Source: Methanobacteriota archaeon (GTDB lineage: Archaea; Halobacteriota; Methanomicrobia; Methanomicrobiales; Methanoculleaceae). Taken from it: a stretch of DNA of 30,081 nucleotides. The DNA is taken from contig JAEWMO010000185.1 in NCBI GenBank assembly GCA_023457135.1, positions 1 through 30,081 of the forward strand, in the 5' to 3' direction. The notes under the pieces were generated by a model. The model was not told where the DNA came from. It did not search any database and was given only the letters and a program-made list of their open reading frames with translations. This document shows positions 7,021 to 15,308 of the stretch, piece by piece; the first letter of the stretch is position 1; the number at the start of each line of letters is the position of its first letter. The translations under genes were made by a program, and so were the position numbers.

Positions 7021-8277
7021 ATGCTTTTCGGCTCTTCCGGAATCCGGCAGGAGTTCAGCCCCGGCCTCGTCAATCTCGCCCTCCGCATCGGAGCGGCCGT
7101 CGCAGACGGCGCACCGGCCATCGCCGTCGGCAGGGACACCCGTACGACCAGCGAACTACTCGAACATTGTGTCGTCGCCGGGATGCTCTCGGCCGGTGCA
7201 ACCGTCTATTCCTGCGGCATCGCGCCCACCCCGACCGTCGCGCACGCGACAGGATGCGTGGACGCGGGATGCATGATCACCGCCTCGCACAACCCCGAAT
7301 CCTACAACGGGGTCAAACTCTTCAACCCCGACGGCTCGTCGTTCACCCTCCGGCAGCAGGCGGCGATCGAGGAGGCGCTCAAAGGCTCCCACTGGAAGAG
7401 CTGGGACGAGCAGGGGCACGTCTTCTCCACCGACGCCGTGGATGCGCACCGGGAGGCGATCCTTGACCGGATAAGCCTCTCGCGGCCGATCAGGGTCGTG
7501 CTCGACTGCGGCAACGGCGCGGCAAGCGTCATCACCCCCGACCTCCTCGCAACGGCAGGGGCGACCGTCGTCGGGCTGAACTGCAACGTCTCCGGCCGGT
7601 TTGCCCGGCCCTCGGAACCGCTCGAGGTGAACCTCCCTTACGCCGGGGAGATTGTCCGGAAACGGGAGGCCGCGTGTGCGATCATCCACGACGGCGACGC
7701 CGACCGGATGATGGCCTTTGACGAGCGCGGACGCTACATCGACGGGGACCACCTCCTGATGCTCTTTGCGAAGTACCTCGACCGGAAGCGTGTGGTCACG
7801 ACCGTCGACGCCTCGATGGCGATCGAGGAGGTCGCGGAGGTCCACCGCACCCCCGTCGGCGACAGTTTCGTCTCAGAAGAACTCCTCTCCTGGGGAGACT
7901 TCGGCGGCGAGGCGTCGGGGAGCTGGATCTTCCCCGAACACTCCTACTGCCCGGACGGGATCTACGCCGCGGCCCTGCTCTGCGAGATCGCGTCCGAGTG
8001 GTCGATCGCCGAAGAACTCGACCGGATGCCGCGGTATACCCTTCTCAGGGAGTCTTACCGCATCCCCGCGCCCCGCGATGTCATGACGGCGATGGGGGCC
8101 GACGAACCGACCCACGGGGTCCGGTTCGAGGACGAGGACGGCTGGTACCTGGTCCGGGCGAGCGGCACCGAACCCAAGGTCCGGATCACCGCCGAGGGAA
8201 GGACGCCGGCAAAGGCGAAAGAGATGCTTGATCTCGGCCACGCCGCCCTGGAGCGGGCGAAACGCAGTCTGGAGTGA
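7021..8277 (+). CDS. Phosphoglucosamine/phosphomanno-mutase (GlmM-like)
   Basis: This is an alpha-D-phosphohexomutase of 418 aa, expected to convert glucosamine-6-phosphate to glucosamine-1-phosphate (or to act on mannose or glucose phosphates). The N-terminal FGSSGIR, the phosphoserine loop TASHNP (S89), the metal loop DGDADR (D224, D226, D228) and the C-terminal phosphate-binding RASGTEPK are all present. It is slightly shorter than the usual 445-460 aa. As first gene of an operon that also has glmS and two GlmU-like genes, GlmM activity is the best guess. The AGGAG lies only one base from the ATG, so translation may begin on a short or leaderless transcript. Confidence 0.88.
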   Translation: MLFGSSGIRQEFSPGLVNLALRIGAAVADGAPAIAVGRDTRTTSELLEHCVVAGMLSAGATVYSCGIAPTPTVAHATGCVDAGCMITASHNPESYNGVKLFNPDGSSFTLRQQAAIEEALKGSHWKSWDEQGHVFSTDAVDAHREAILDRISLSRPIRVVLDCGNGAASVITPDLLATAGATVVGLNCNVSGRFARPSEPLEVNLPYAGEIVRKREAACAIIHDGDADRMMAFDERGRYIDGDHLLMLFAKYLDRKRVVTTVDASMAIEEVAEVHRTPVGDSFVSEELLSWGDFGGEASGSWIFPEHSYCPDGIYAAALLCEIASEWSIAEELDRMPRYTLLRESYRIPAPRDVMTAMGADEPTHGVRFEDEDGWYLVRASGTEPKVRITAEGRTPAKAKEMLDLGHAALERAKRSLE

Positions 8278-8281
8278 GTCT

Positions 8282-9481
8282 ATGCAGTGTGTCGTACTTG
8301 CAGCAGGAGAAGGGAAACGGATGCGCCCCCTGACCGCCCGGCGCCCGAAGGTGATGCTTCCCATCGCCAACCGCCCGATGATGGAACACCTGGTCCTCGC
8401 GGCCCGCGATGCCGGGATCACCGACTTCATCTTCGTCGTCGGCTACTTTGAGCGTGAGATACGGAACCATTTCGGGGACGGCAGCGCCCTCGGGGTGAAG
8501 ATAACCTACGTGACCCAGCGCCACCAGCTCGGCACCGCAGACGCCCTCCGTGCGACGGCGGGGATGGTCGGCGGCAGGTTCCTCCTCTTAAACGGCGATA
8601 TGGTCTTAAAGACGGACGATATCCGGGAACTCTGCCGGAGAAACGCCCCCTGCGTCGGGATCCACGAGACCGACCACCCGCAGGACTACGGCGTCGTGAC
8701 CGTGGAGGGAGACCGGATCACCGGCCTTGAAGAGAAGTCGGAGCACCCGAAGAGCAACCTGATCAACGCGGGCGCTTACCTCTTTGATCTCGACGTCTTC
8801 GACCTCCTCGGCAAGATAGGTGTATCCGGGCGCGGGGAGTTCGAGCTGACCGATGCCCTCGACACGTATATCAAGAGAGGGGAGCTCACGGCGCACCCCC
8901 TGGCGTACTGGCTCGACGTCGGACAACCCTGGGACCTCCTCGATGCAAACGGGGCGCTCCTTAGCGCGATGCACCACGAGAAGTGCGGGACCGTCGAGGA
9001 CGGGTGCACCATCCCCGAGTCGGTCAGCATCGGGAAAGGGACGGTGATCCGGGCCGGCACCTACATCGAGGGCTCCTGCATCATCGGGGAGAACTGCGTC
9101 ATCGGCCCGCACGCCTACATCCGCGGATCGACCGCGATCGGCGACGACTGCCACATCGGGCACGCGACCGAGATCAAGAACTCCATCGTCATGCCGGGGA
9201 CGAAGATCCCGCACTTCAACTACATCGGCGACAGCGTCATCGGGAGCGGGTGCAACTTCGGGGCCGGGACCAAGGTTGCAAACCTCCGGCACGACAACGG
9301 GTCGGTGAAGGTCTGCGGGAAGTCGACCGGCCGGCGGAAGTTCGGCGCCATCATCGGCGACGACGTCCTCTTCGGGATCAACTGCTCGGTCAACGTCGGG
9401 AGCCTCATCGGGAGCGGGACGCGGGTGGCACCCCACTCTCTCGTCGAGGGATGCATCGAGGACGGGTCAATCATCAGGTGA
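8282..9481 (+). CDS. GlmU-like bifunctional sugar-1-phosphate nucleotidyltransferase/acetyltransferase, copy 1
   Basis: This 399-aa protein has an N-terminal nucleotidyltransferase domain (LAAGEGKRMRPLT, PKVMLPIANRP, residues 5-33; NGDMVL metal-binding GD). Its C-terminal left-handed beta-helix carries many hexapeptide repeats (ESVSIGKGTVI and onward). The tail has NFGAGTKVANLRHD and GRRKFGAIIGDD, close to the acetyl-acceptor region of archaeal GlmU. Expected role: acetylation of glucosamine-1-phosphate and UMP transfer to make UDP-GlcNAc. The frame is open to 8228, but the ATG at 8282 is right: it follows GGAGTGAG and begins at the conserved first strand. It lies four bases after the mutase gene. 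Confidence 0.9.
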   Translation: MQCVVLAAGEGKRMRPLTARRPKVMLPIANRPMMEHLVLAARDAGITDFIFVVGYFEREIRNHFGDGSALGVKITYVTQRHQLGTADALRATAGMVGGRFLLLNGDMVLKTDDIRELCRRNAPCVGIHETDHPQDYGVVTVEGDRITGLEEKSEHPKSNLINAGAYLFDLDVFDLLGKIGVSGRGEFELTDALDTYIKRGELTAHPLAYWLDVGQPWDLLDANGALLSAMHHEKCGTVEDGCTIPESVSIGKGTVIRAGTYIEGSCIIGENCVIGPHAYIRGSTAIGDDCHIGHATEIKNSIVMPGTKIPHFNYIGDSVIGSGCNFGAGTKVANLRHDNGSVKVCGKSTGRRKFGAIIGDDVLFGINCSVNVGSLIGSGTRVAPHSLVEGCIEDGSIIR

Positions 9482-9488
9482 GGAAAGA

Positions 9489-10640
9489 ATGCAGGCAGTT
9501 ATTTTAGCCGCAGGAGAGGGGAGCCGACTCCGGCCGCTGACGCGGAGCAAGCCCAAAGCGATGCTCCCGGTCGCGAACCGGCCGATCATCGAGTACGTCA
9601 TCGATGCCCTCCTCGAGAACGGGATCCGCGACATCGTGGTGGTGGTCGGCTACCGGAAGGAGGACGTCATCCGGCACCTCAACCGGCTCGACGCCCCCAT
9701 CCAGGTCGTCGTGCAGGAACGCCAGCTCGGCACCGCCGACGCCCTCCGGGCGGCCCGGTCCGAGATCACGGATGACTTCCTGGTCCTTCCCGGCGACAAC
9801 TACATCAACGCGGAGTCGATCGCCCGGATAAAAGGGGAGCAGAACGCCATGCTCGTCGCCGAGCACCCGAGCCCCTCGGACTTCGGGGTCGTCGTGATCA
9901 GGAACGGCCTCGTCCGCGAGATCATCGAGAAGCCCGAGGATGCCCCGACGTTCACCGTCTCGACCGGGATCTACTCGTTTACGCCCGACGTCTTCTCCTA
10001 CCTCCAGACGAACGAGATCCCCGACGCCCTCGCCGCGATGATCGCATCCGGCAAGCGCATCCGGGCGATCCCGGCGGACGACTGGCAGGACGCCATCTAT
10101 CCCTGGGATCTCCTGAAACTGAACAGCCGGATGCTCAGGGGGATCGCCCCGAAGATCAGCGGGACGGTCGACGCGTCCGTCATTCGCCGGGGTGTGGTGC
10201 GGATCGGGACCGGGACGACGATCGGGCCGAACACCGTCATCTACGGCCCCGTCACCATCGGGGACAACTGCAACATCGGCCCGAACTGCGTCATCATGCC
10301 GGACGTGAGCATCGGGGACCGGGTAGTGCTCGAACCCTTCACCTACGCCGCCGACTCCCTCATCATGAGCGACGTGAATATCGGGTCCCACTCACGGATC
10401 GTCTCGGCCGTCTTCGGCCAGGGGTGCATCCTCGCCGACCATACCACGACCTACCCGTCCGCGAGTTTCCTTGAGGTCGGAGGCCGGGTCATGAAGGAGG
10501 AATTCGGCGCAGTCCTCGGTGAAGGGGTCCGTGCGGCACCTTTCACAACATTTAAGAATTGTATTGCGGGTAACAGTGTTACCATTGACGGGGGAAAGAC
10601 AGTGATCGGCCTCATCGAGGATGGCACCCGGGTGATGTAG
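9489..10640 (+). CDS. GlmU-like sugar-1-phosphate nucleotidyltransferase, copy 2
   Basis: This 383-aa protein is a paralogue of the preceding gene product. It has the nucleotidyltransferase signature LAAGEGSRLRPLT and PKAMLPVANRP at the same positions, a GD metal site (LPGDNYI), an IYPWDLLKLN linker, and a hexapeptide beta-helix from about residue 235 to the end. The C-terminus (KEEFGAVLGEGVRAAPFT) differs from copy 1 and lacks the NFGAGTKVANLRHD-type segment, suggesting a different sugar or loss of acetyltransferase activity. Candidates are glucose-1-phosphate uridylyl- or thymidylyltransferase. GAGGAAAG precedes the ATG; the gap to copy 1 is seven bases. Confidence 0.88.
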   Translation: MQAVILAAGEGSRLRPLTRSKPKAMLPVANRPIIEYVIDALLENGIRDIVVVVGYRKEDVIRHLNRLDAPIQVVVQERQLGTADALRAARSEITDDFLVLPGDNYINAESIARIKGEQNAMLVAEHPSPSDFGVVVIRNGLVREIIEKPEDAPTFTVSTGIYSFTPDVFSYLQTNEIPDALAAMIASGKRIRAIPADDWQDAIYPWDLLKLNSRMLRGIAPKISGTVDASVIRRGVVRIGTGTTIGPNTVIYGPVTIGDNCNIGPNCVIMPDVSIGDRVVLEPFTYAADSLIMSDVNIGSHSRIVSAVFGQGCILADHTTTYPSASFLEVGGRVMKEEFGAVLGEGVRAAPFTTFKNCIAGNSVTIDGGKTVIGLIEDGTRVM

Positions 10641-10641
10641 A

Positions 10642-12381
10642 ATGTGTGGTATTGTCGGCTACATCGGAAGACGGGACGCAACGCCGGTTCTGATCCAGGG
10701 ACTGAAGCGGCTTGAATACCGGGGCTACGACTCGTTCGGGATCGCGACGGTCGGAAGCGCGATCGAGGTTTACAAGAAGACCGGCCGGATATCCGACGGC
10801 GAGGCAGGGGCGGTCGGCCTCCACGGGTGCACCGGGATCGGGCACACGCGGTGGGCGACACACGGCGAGCCCAACGACGTCAACGCCCACCCGCACACGG
10901 ACTGTGAAGGAAAGATCGCCGTGGTCCATAACGGGGTCATCGAGAACTACAGCGAACTCAAGCGGCAACTCAAAGCACGCGGCCACGTCTTCCGGTCAGA
11001 GACCGACACCGAGGTGATCGCCCATCTCATCGAGGATCACTACGACGGCGATCTCCTCAGCGCGGTCAGCACGATCCTCCCGCTCCTCCACGGTTCGTAT
11101 GCCGTCCTCGCGATCGCGGAGGATACCCAGAGGATCGTCGCCGCACGGAACGCGAGCCCCCTCGTCCTCGGGGTCGGGGACTCCGAGGTCTTCGCCGCCT
11201 CGGACACGACGCCGCTGCTCGAGTACACCGAGCGCGTGATCTACCTCGAAGACGGTGATGTCGCCGATCTCACCCCCGACCACTACACCATCTACCATGA
11301 CAGCCGGACCGTGGACCGCACGGTGGAGCTGATCAACTGGTGCGTCGAGGATACCCGGAAGGGCGGGTTCGCCCACTATATGCTGAAGGAGATCTACGAG
11401 CAGCCCCAGTCCTTCTACGAGACCATCCGGGCCGGCGTCAGCGACCGTATCCGGCAGATGGTGCTGGAGGCCGAGGAGATCACCCTCGTCGCGTGCGGAA
11501 CATCCTACCATACCGCCCTGGTCTTCAAGTACCTGGCTGAATCGCTCTGCAACATCCCCGTCCGGGTCGAGATGGGGTCGGAGTTCAAGTACTTCACACC
11601 CCCTCTCCACGGCCTCGTGATCGCCGTCTCGCAGTCGGGGGAGACGGCGGACACACTCGCCGCCTTAAAGATGGCGAAAGCCCGCAACTGCCCCACGCTC
11701 GCCATCACCAACATGCAGGGGAGCACGGTCACCCGTATCGCCGACCAGACCCTCCTGATGCGGGCGGGTCCCGAGATCGGCGTCGCCGCGACCAAGTCCT
11801 ACATGGCGCAGCTTGCGGCCCTGATGGAGATCGTCAACGTGCGGTGCGAGGGGGCGTTCGACGACGTCCTCTCGCACGCGCACCTTGCCATCGGGGAGGT
11901 TCTCCTCCAGGAGGTCAGGGACGCGGTCGCCCTCTGCTCGAAGGCCGAGCACGTCTTCTTCGTCGGGAGAGGAGCATTCTACCCGGTCTCGATGGAGGGC
12001 GCCTTGAAGATGAAGGAGATCAGCTACGTTCACGCCGAGGGGTATGCGGCAGGAGAGCTCAAGCACGGGCCGTTCGCCCTGCTCACCGCGGAGACGCCGG
12101 TGGTCGCCATCTGCACCCCCGGCCCGACGTACGGCGTGATGGCCTCAAACATCAAGGAGATGAAGGCGAGGAAAGCCCCGGTCATCGCCCTCGGTGTCGC
12201 CGGGGATACGGAGCTTGCGGAGATAACGGACATCTTCATCCCTATCCCGAGCACACACCTCCTCATACAGGTGCTGACGACGTCGGTTATCCTCCAGCTG
12301 CTCGCGTATCACACCGCCTGTGCCCTCAAGTGCGACGTTGACAAGCCCCGTAACCTGGCAAAGAGCGTGACTGTTGAATGA
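10642..12381 (+). CDS. glmS: Glutamine-fructose-6-phosphate aminotransferase (isomerizing)
   Basis: GlmS makes glucosamine-6-phosphate from fructose-6-phosphate and glutamine, the first step toward UDP-GlcNAc. The protein (579 aa) begins MCGIVGYIG; Cys2 becomes the N-terminal nucleophile of the class II glutaminase after methionine removal. RRLEYRGYDS-type and GHTRWATHG motifs follow. Two SIS isomerase domains carry ACGTSYH, VSQSGETADT and ATKSYMAQ, with HAEGYAAGELKHGP near the end. The ATG starts one base after the previous stop and the gene overlaps the next by four bases (ATGA). No glmS ribozyme is visible, as expected inside a tight operon. Confidence 0.97.
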   Translation: MCGIVGYIGRRDATPVLIQGLKRLEYRGYDSFGIATVGSAIEVYKKTGRISDGEAGAVGLHGCTGIGHTRWATHGEPNDVNAHPHTDCEGKIAVVHNGVIENYSELKRQLKARGHVFRSETDTEVIAHLIEDHYDGDLLSAVSTILPLLHGSYAVLAIAEDTQRIVAARNASPLVLGVGDSEVFAASDTTPLLEYTERVIYLEDGDVADLTPDHYTIYHDSRTVDRTVELINWCVEDTRKGGFAHYMLKEIYEQPQSFYETIRAGVSDRIRQMVLEAEEITLVACGTSYHTALVFKYLAESLCNIPVRVEMGSEFKYFTPPLHGLVIAVSQSGETADTLAALKMAKARNCPTLAITNMQGSTVTRIADQTLLMRAGPEIGVAATKSYMAQLAALMEIVNVRCEGAFDDVLSHAHLAIGEVLLQEVRDAVALCSKAEHVFFVGRGAFYPVSMEGALKMKEISYVHAEGYAAGELKHGPFALLTAETPVVAICTPGPTYGVMASNIKEMKARKAPVIALGVAGDTELAEITDIFIPIPSTHLLIQVLTTSVILQLLAYHTACALKCDVDKPRNLAKSVTVE

Positions 12382-12971
12382 TAGAGTATGGACGTAACGC
12401 CCTCGGCGAGGGGGCGACAGTATTCGAGCCGGTGACCGTCGGGTTTCCCTCCCGCGACCGGATGAACGAGAAAGACTACCCGGGCGCCACCATCGGGAAG
12501 AACGCGGTCCTCCGGTCGGGGACCATCATCTACTGCGACGTGACGATCGGCGACAACTTCCAGAGCGGCCACAACGTGCTGATCCGCGAGAAGACCACCA
12601 TCGGAGACGGCGTCGCGATCGGGACGGCCGCCGTGATCGAGGGCGACTGCACGATCGGCGACGATGTCCGCCTCCAGAGCCTGGTCTACATCCCCACCGG
12701 CGCCCGGATCGGCAACCGGGTCTTCATCGGCCCGAACGCCGTGCTGACAAACGACCGCTACCCGCCGGGACCCCACGAGGGCCTCCGCGGCCCGGTTATC
12801 GGAGACGACGCCGTCATCGGCGCGAACGCGACGATCCTCCCCGGCGTCGCCGTCGGCGAGGGAGCGTTCGTGGCGGCCGGGGCGGTCGTGACGAAGGATG
12901 TTCCGCCGGGGATGCTTGCAGTCGGAGCGCCGGCACGGTTCCGGCCGCTGCCTCCGGGGGCGGTCCGGTGA
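12378..12971 (+). CDS. Left-handed beta-helix N-acyltransferase (WbpD/WlbB-like)
   Basis: This 197-aa protein is almost entirely hexapeptide repeats (IGKNAVLRSG, IGDNFQSG, IGDGVAIG, IGDDVRLQS, IGNRVFIG, IGDDAVIGANATILPGV). It closes with GAVVTKDVPPGMLAVGAPAR, the hallmark end of sugar N-acetyltransferases of the WbpD/WlbB and NeuD/PglD kinds. It probably transfers acetyl-CoA to the amino group of a UDP-amino sugar made by the aminotransferase encoded next. It overlaps glmS by ATGA and the following gene by GTGA, so the three are translationally coupled. The precise sugar substrate cannot be read from the sequence. Confidence 0.85.
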   Translation: MIEYGRNALGEGATVFEPVTVGFPSRDRMNEKDYPGATIGKNAVLRSGTIIYCDVTIGDNFQSGHNVLIREKTTIGDGVAIGTAAVIEGDCTIGDDVRLQSLVYIPTGARIGNRVFIGPNAVLTNDRYPPGPHEGLRGPVIGDDAVIGANATILPGVAVGEGAFVAAGAVVTKDVPPGMLAVGAPARFRPLPPGAVR

Positions 12972-14071
12972 GACGGGAGATCCCCGTCGCCCGCCCGCTC
13001 GTCGGGGAGGAGGAGGTCGAGGCCGTCACCCGCGTGCTCCAGTCGGGGATGCTCGCCCAGGGCTCGGTTGTGACGGAGTTCGAGTCGCGGTTTGCGGAGT
13101 ACTGCGGTGCAGCTCACGGGATCGGGGTCAACTCGGGAACCGCAGCGCTTCATGCGGCGCTCCTCGCCGCCGGCGTCGGGCCGTGGGACTCGGTGATCGT
13201 CCCGGCGTTCACGTTCTTTGCGACGGCCTCAAGCGTCTCGATGTGCGGCGCAACACCGATCTTCGCCGACGTCGACCCGCAGACGTTCAACATCGACCCC
13301 GACTCGGTTGCGGACCTCATCCAGGGCGACACCCGGGCGGTCGTCGGGGTTCACCTCTTCGGCCAGCCGTTCGATGTCGCCCCTCTCCGCGATATCTGCG
13401 ACGACCGGGGGATCGTGCTCATCGAGGACGCAGCCCAGGCGCACGGCGCGGAGTACCACGGGAAGCGGGCGGGGAGCCTCGCCGACCTCGCCTGCTTCTC
13501 ATTCTACCCGACAAAGAACATGACCACGGGCGAAGGGGGTATGGTCACGACCGGCGACGATGATCTCGCAGAGCGGGTCCGGCTCCTCATCAACCACGGC
13601 CAGAGCCAGAAGTACCGCCACACGGCCGTCGGCTATAACTACCGGATGACGAACATCGCCGCGGCCATCGGCCTTGTGCAACTCGATCGGGTCGAGGGGT
13701 TCAACGAGCGCCGGATCCACAACGCCCACTACCTCGACCGCCACCTTGCGGGGACGGGACTCGTCACGCCCCGGGTTGCGCCGGGCGTCCGGCACGTCTA
13801 CCACCAGTATGTGGTAAAGGTTCCCGCGGGCTACCCGCTGGGACGGGACGCGTTCATGAAGGCGCTTGCGGAACGGGGCGTCGGCACCGCCGTCCACTAC
13901 CCCATCCCCGTCAACGAGCAGCCGGTCTACGGGGGCTGCAACGGGAAGGCGCCCTGCCCGGTATCGGACGGTCTTGCCGACTCGGTCGTGAGCCTCCCCG
14001 TCCATCCTGCGGTGACGGACGAAGAACTCTCATATATCTGCGACGCGGTCCGGGACCTCCCGGCCGCATAA
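12968..14071 (+). CDS. DegT/DnrJ/EryC1/StrS-family sugar aminotransferase (WbpE-like)
   Basis: This is a PLP-dependent aminotransferase that places an amino group on a nucleotide-linked keto sugar; 367 aa, the family's normal size. The cofactor lysine is K183 in FSFYPTKNMTTGEGG, and D154 in IEDAAQAHG should contact the pyridine nitrogen. SGTAALHAALLA and PAFTFFATA are also classical. The GTG start overlaps the acyltransferase stop. The acyltransferase/aminotransferase pair resembles WbpD-WbpE, used for UDP-2,3-diacetamido sugars in bacteria and in the Methanococcus acetamido-sugar pathway. The matching dehydrogenases are missing from this window. Confidence 0.9.
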   Translation: MRREIPVARPLVGEEEVEAVTRVLQSGMLAQGSVVTEFESRFAEYCGAAHGIGVNSGTAALHAALLAAGVGPWDSVIVPAFTFFATASSVSMCGATPIFADVDPQTFNIDPDSVADLIQGDTRAVVGVHLFGQPFDVAPLRDICDDRGIVLIEDAAQAHGAEYHGKRAGSLADLACFSFYPTKNMTTGEGGMVTTGDDDLAERVRLLINHGQSQKYRHTAVGYNYRMTNIAAAIGLVQLDRVEGFNERRIHNAHYLDRHLAGTGLVTPRVAPGVRHVYHQYVVKVPAGYPLGRDAFMKALAERGVGTAVHYPIPVNEQPVYGGCNGKAPCPVSDGLADSVVSLPVHPAVTDEELSYICDAVRDLPAA

Positions 14072-14081
14072 TCCGATATTC

Positions 14082-15224
14082 ATGAAGATCCTCCTCGTCT
14101 CCACCCAGGACTACATCCACCACCCGATCCCTTCGAGGCACCACAACATCTTCGAGGAACTGGCGACCCGGCACGAGGTGCACGTGCCCCACTTCCACGT
14201 CAGCAGGGGCAGGGAGCGAGAGACCCTTCTTCACGTCCACGAGGCGACGCAGTTCGCGGTCGAGAGCCCCTTTCTCCACTATACCTTAAACGCACCCTGC
14301 CACTACCGGGTCATCCGCGATATCATCCGCGACAACGATATCGAGATCGTCGTCGGCGCTCACGTCCTCGCCGGGACGGCGATGGTCCGTGCGGCGAAGA
14401 GAGCAGGCGTCCCTGTGGTCTTCGACCTCAAAGACTGGTTCCCCGACTCCGCCGCCGCCTACTACAAAAACCCCGCAATGAAGTGGCTGCTCCGGGAGGG
14501 CGTCCTCGCCGTCACCCGCTACAACCTCGACCACAGCGACGTCGTGACGACGGTCTCGCCGGGGCTCGTCGAGAAACTCCGGAAGTACGGCTACGAGGCG
14601 GAACTGATCACGAACGGCGTCAACACCGAACTCTTCCGCCCGATGGACGGCACCACGATGCGGTCCACCCTCGGCATCGCCCCCGACGCCTTCGTGCTCG
14701 GCTTTGCGGGAGCGGTCGAGCGGTGGTACGCCCTCGACGAGGTGATCCGCGCACTCCCGGCGATCCGGAAACGGCACCCGAACGCAGAACTCCTGATCGT
14801 CGGGGGTTCGCTCTTCACCGGCTACCTCGAGGAGCTCCGGGCCCTTGCAGCGGACCTCGGTGTCGGCCGCGAGGTGCACTTCACCGGCGCCGTCGACTAC
14901 CGCGACCTCCCCGGCTACGTCGCCCCGATGGACCTCTGCCTCATCCCGCTCTCCCCTCCCCAGTGGGTCGACATCGCCCTCCCGAACAAGTACTTCGAGT
15001 ACTCGGCCTGCGGGAAACCGATCCTCTCCACTCCCATCCCCGATATGCTCCGGATGGGCGGCGACCGGATCGCCGTCTACCGAACCGCGCAGGAGTTCGT
15101 GGAGAGGGTCGATGAGGCGATCCTCGCCCCGGACCGGGCCCCTGCCAGCGTAGAGGAGCACAGCTGGAAGAAGAAGGCGGAGGCGTTTGAGGAGGTTTTT
15201 GAACGGTTGACGGAAAAACGCTGA
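14082..15224 (+). CDS. Glycosyltransferase, GT4 family
   Basis: This 380-aa GT-B fold glycosyltransferase should add a sugar from a nucleotide donor to a growing, probably lipid-linked, glycan on the cytosolic membrane face. The N-terminal domain starts MKILLVSTQDY; the C-terminal domain has ITNGVNTELFRP, LGFAGAVERWYALDEVIRAL, ELLIVGG and the donor-site segment LPNKYFEYSACGKPILST, which carries the GT4 glutamate. It starts ten bases after the aminotransferase gene and is the last gene of the operon. Acceptor and sugar are unknown; its place between sugar-nucleotide genes and aglB argues for protein N-glycosylation. Confidence 0.88.
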   Translation: MKILLVSTQDYIHHPIPSRHHNIFEELATRHEVHVPHFHVSRGRERETLLHVHEATQFAVESPFLHYTLNAPCHYRVIRDIIRDNDIEIVVGAHVLAGTAMVRAAKRAGVPVVFDLKDWFPDSAAAYYKNPAMKWLLREGVLAVTRYNLDHSDVVTTVSPGLVEKLRKYGYEAELITNGVNTELFRPMDGTTMRSTLGIAPDAFVLGFAGAVERWYALDEVIRALPAIRKRHPNAELLIVGGSLFTGYLEELRALAADLGVGREVHFTGAVDYRDLPGYVAPMDLCLIPLSPPQWVDIALPNKYFEYSACGKPILSTPIPDMLRMGGDRIAVYRTAQEFVERVDEAILAPDRAPASVEEHSWKKKAEAFEEVFERLTEKR

Positions 15225-15227
15225 TAT

Positions 15228-15240
15228 TTATCCCTTTTTT
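15228..15240 (+). terminator. T-run terminator after the glycan operon
   Basis: A six-T run (15235-15240) lies ten bases after the glycosyltransferase stop, with further T residues just before it. No strong hairpin accompanies it, which fits archaeal oligo-T termination. Confidence 0.5.
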
Positions 15241-15260
15241 GAGCACCACGGATACGCCAA

Positions 15261-15308
15261 GATTATTAATGCTTCGAAGGGAAACAGATTCCTGACAAGG
15301 AGGGTCCA
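15261..15308 (+). promoter_or_regulatory. aglB promoter and strong ribosome binding site
   Basis: A TATA-like ATTATTAAT (15262-15270) is followed, 27 bases later, by AAGGAGGG (15297-15304), which is five bases before the aglB ATG. Expected transcription start is near 15293. The preceding T-run makes aglB a separate transcription unit from the sugar genes. Confidence 0.55.

Noticed and set aside
10500..10660. glmS ribozyme or riboswitch before glmS
   Set aside because: Only one base separates glmS from the previous gene, and no ribozyme-like core is visible. Regulation must act on the whole operon.
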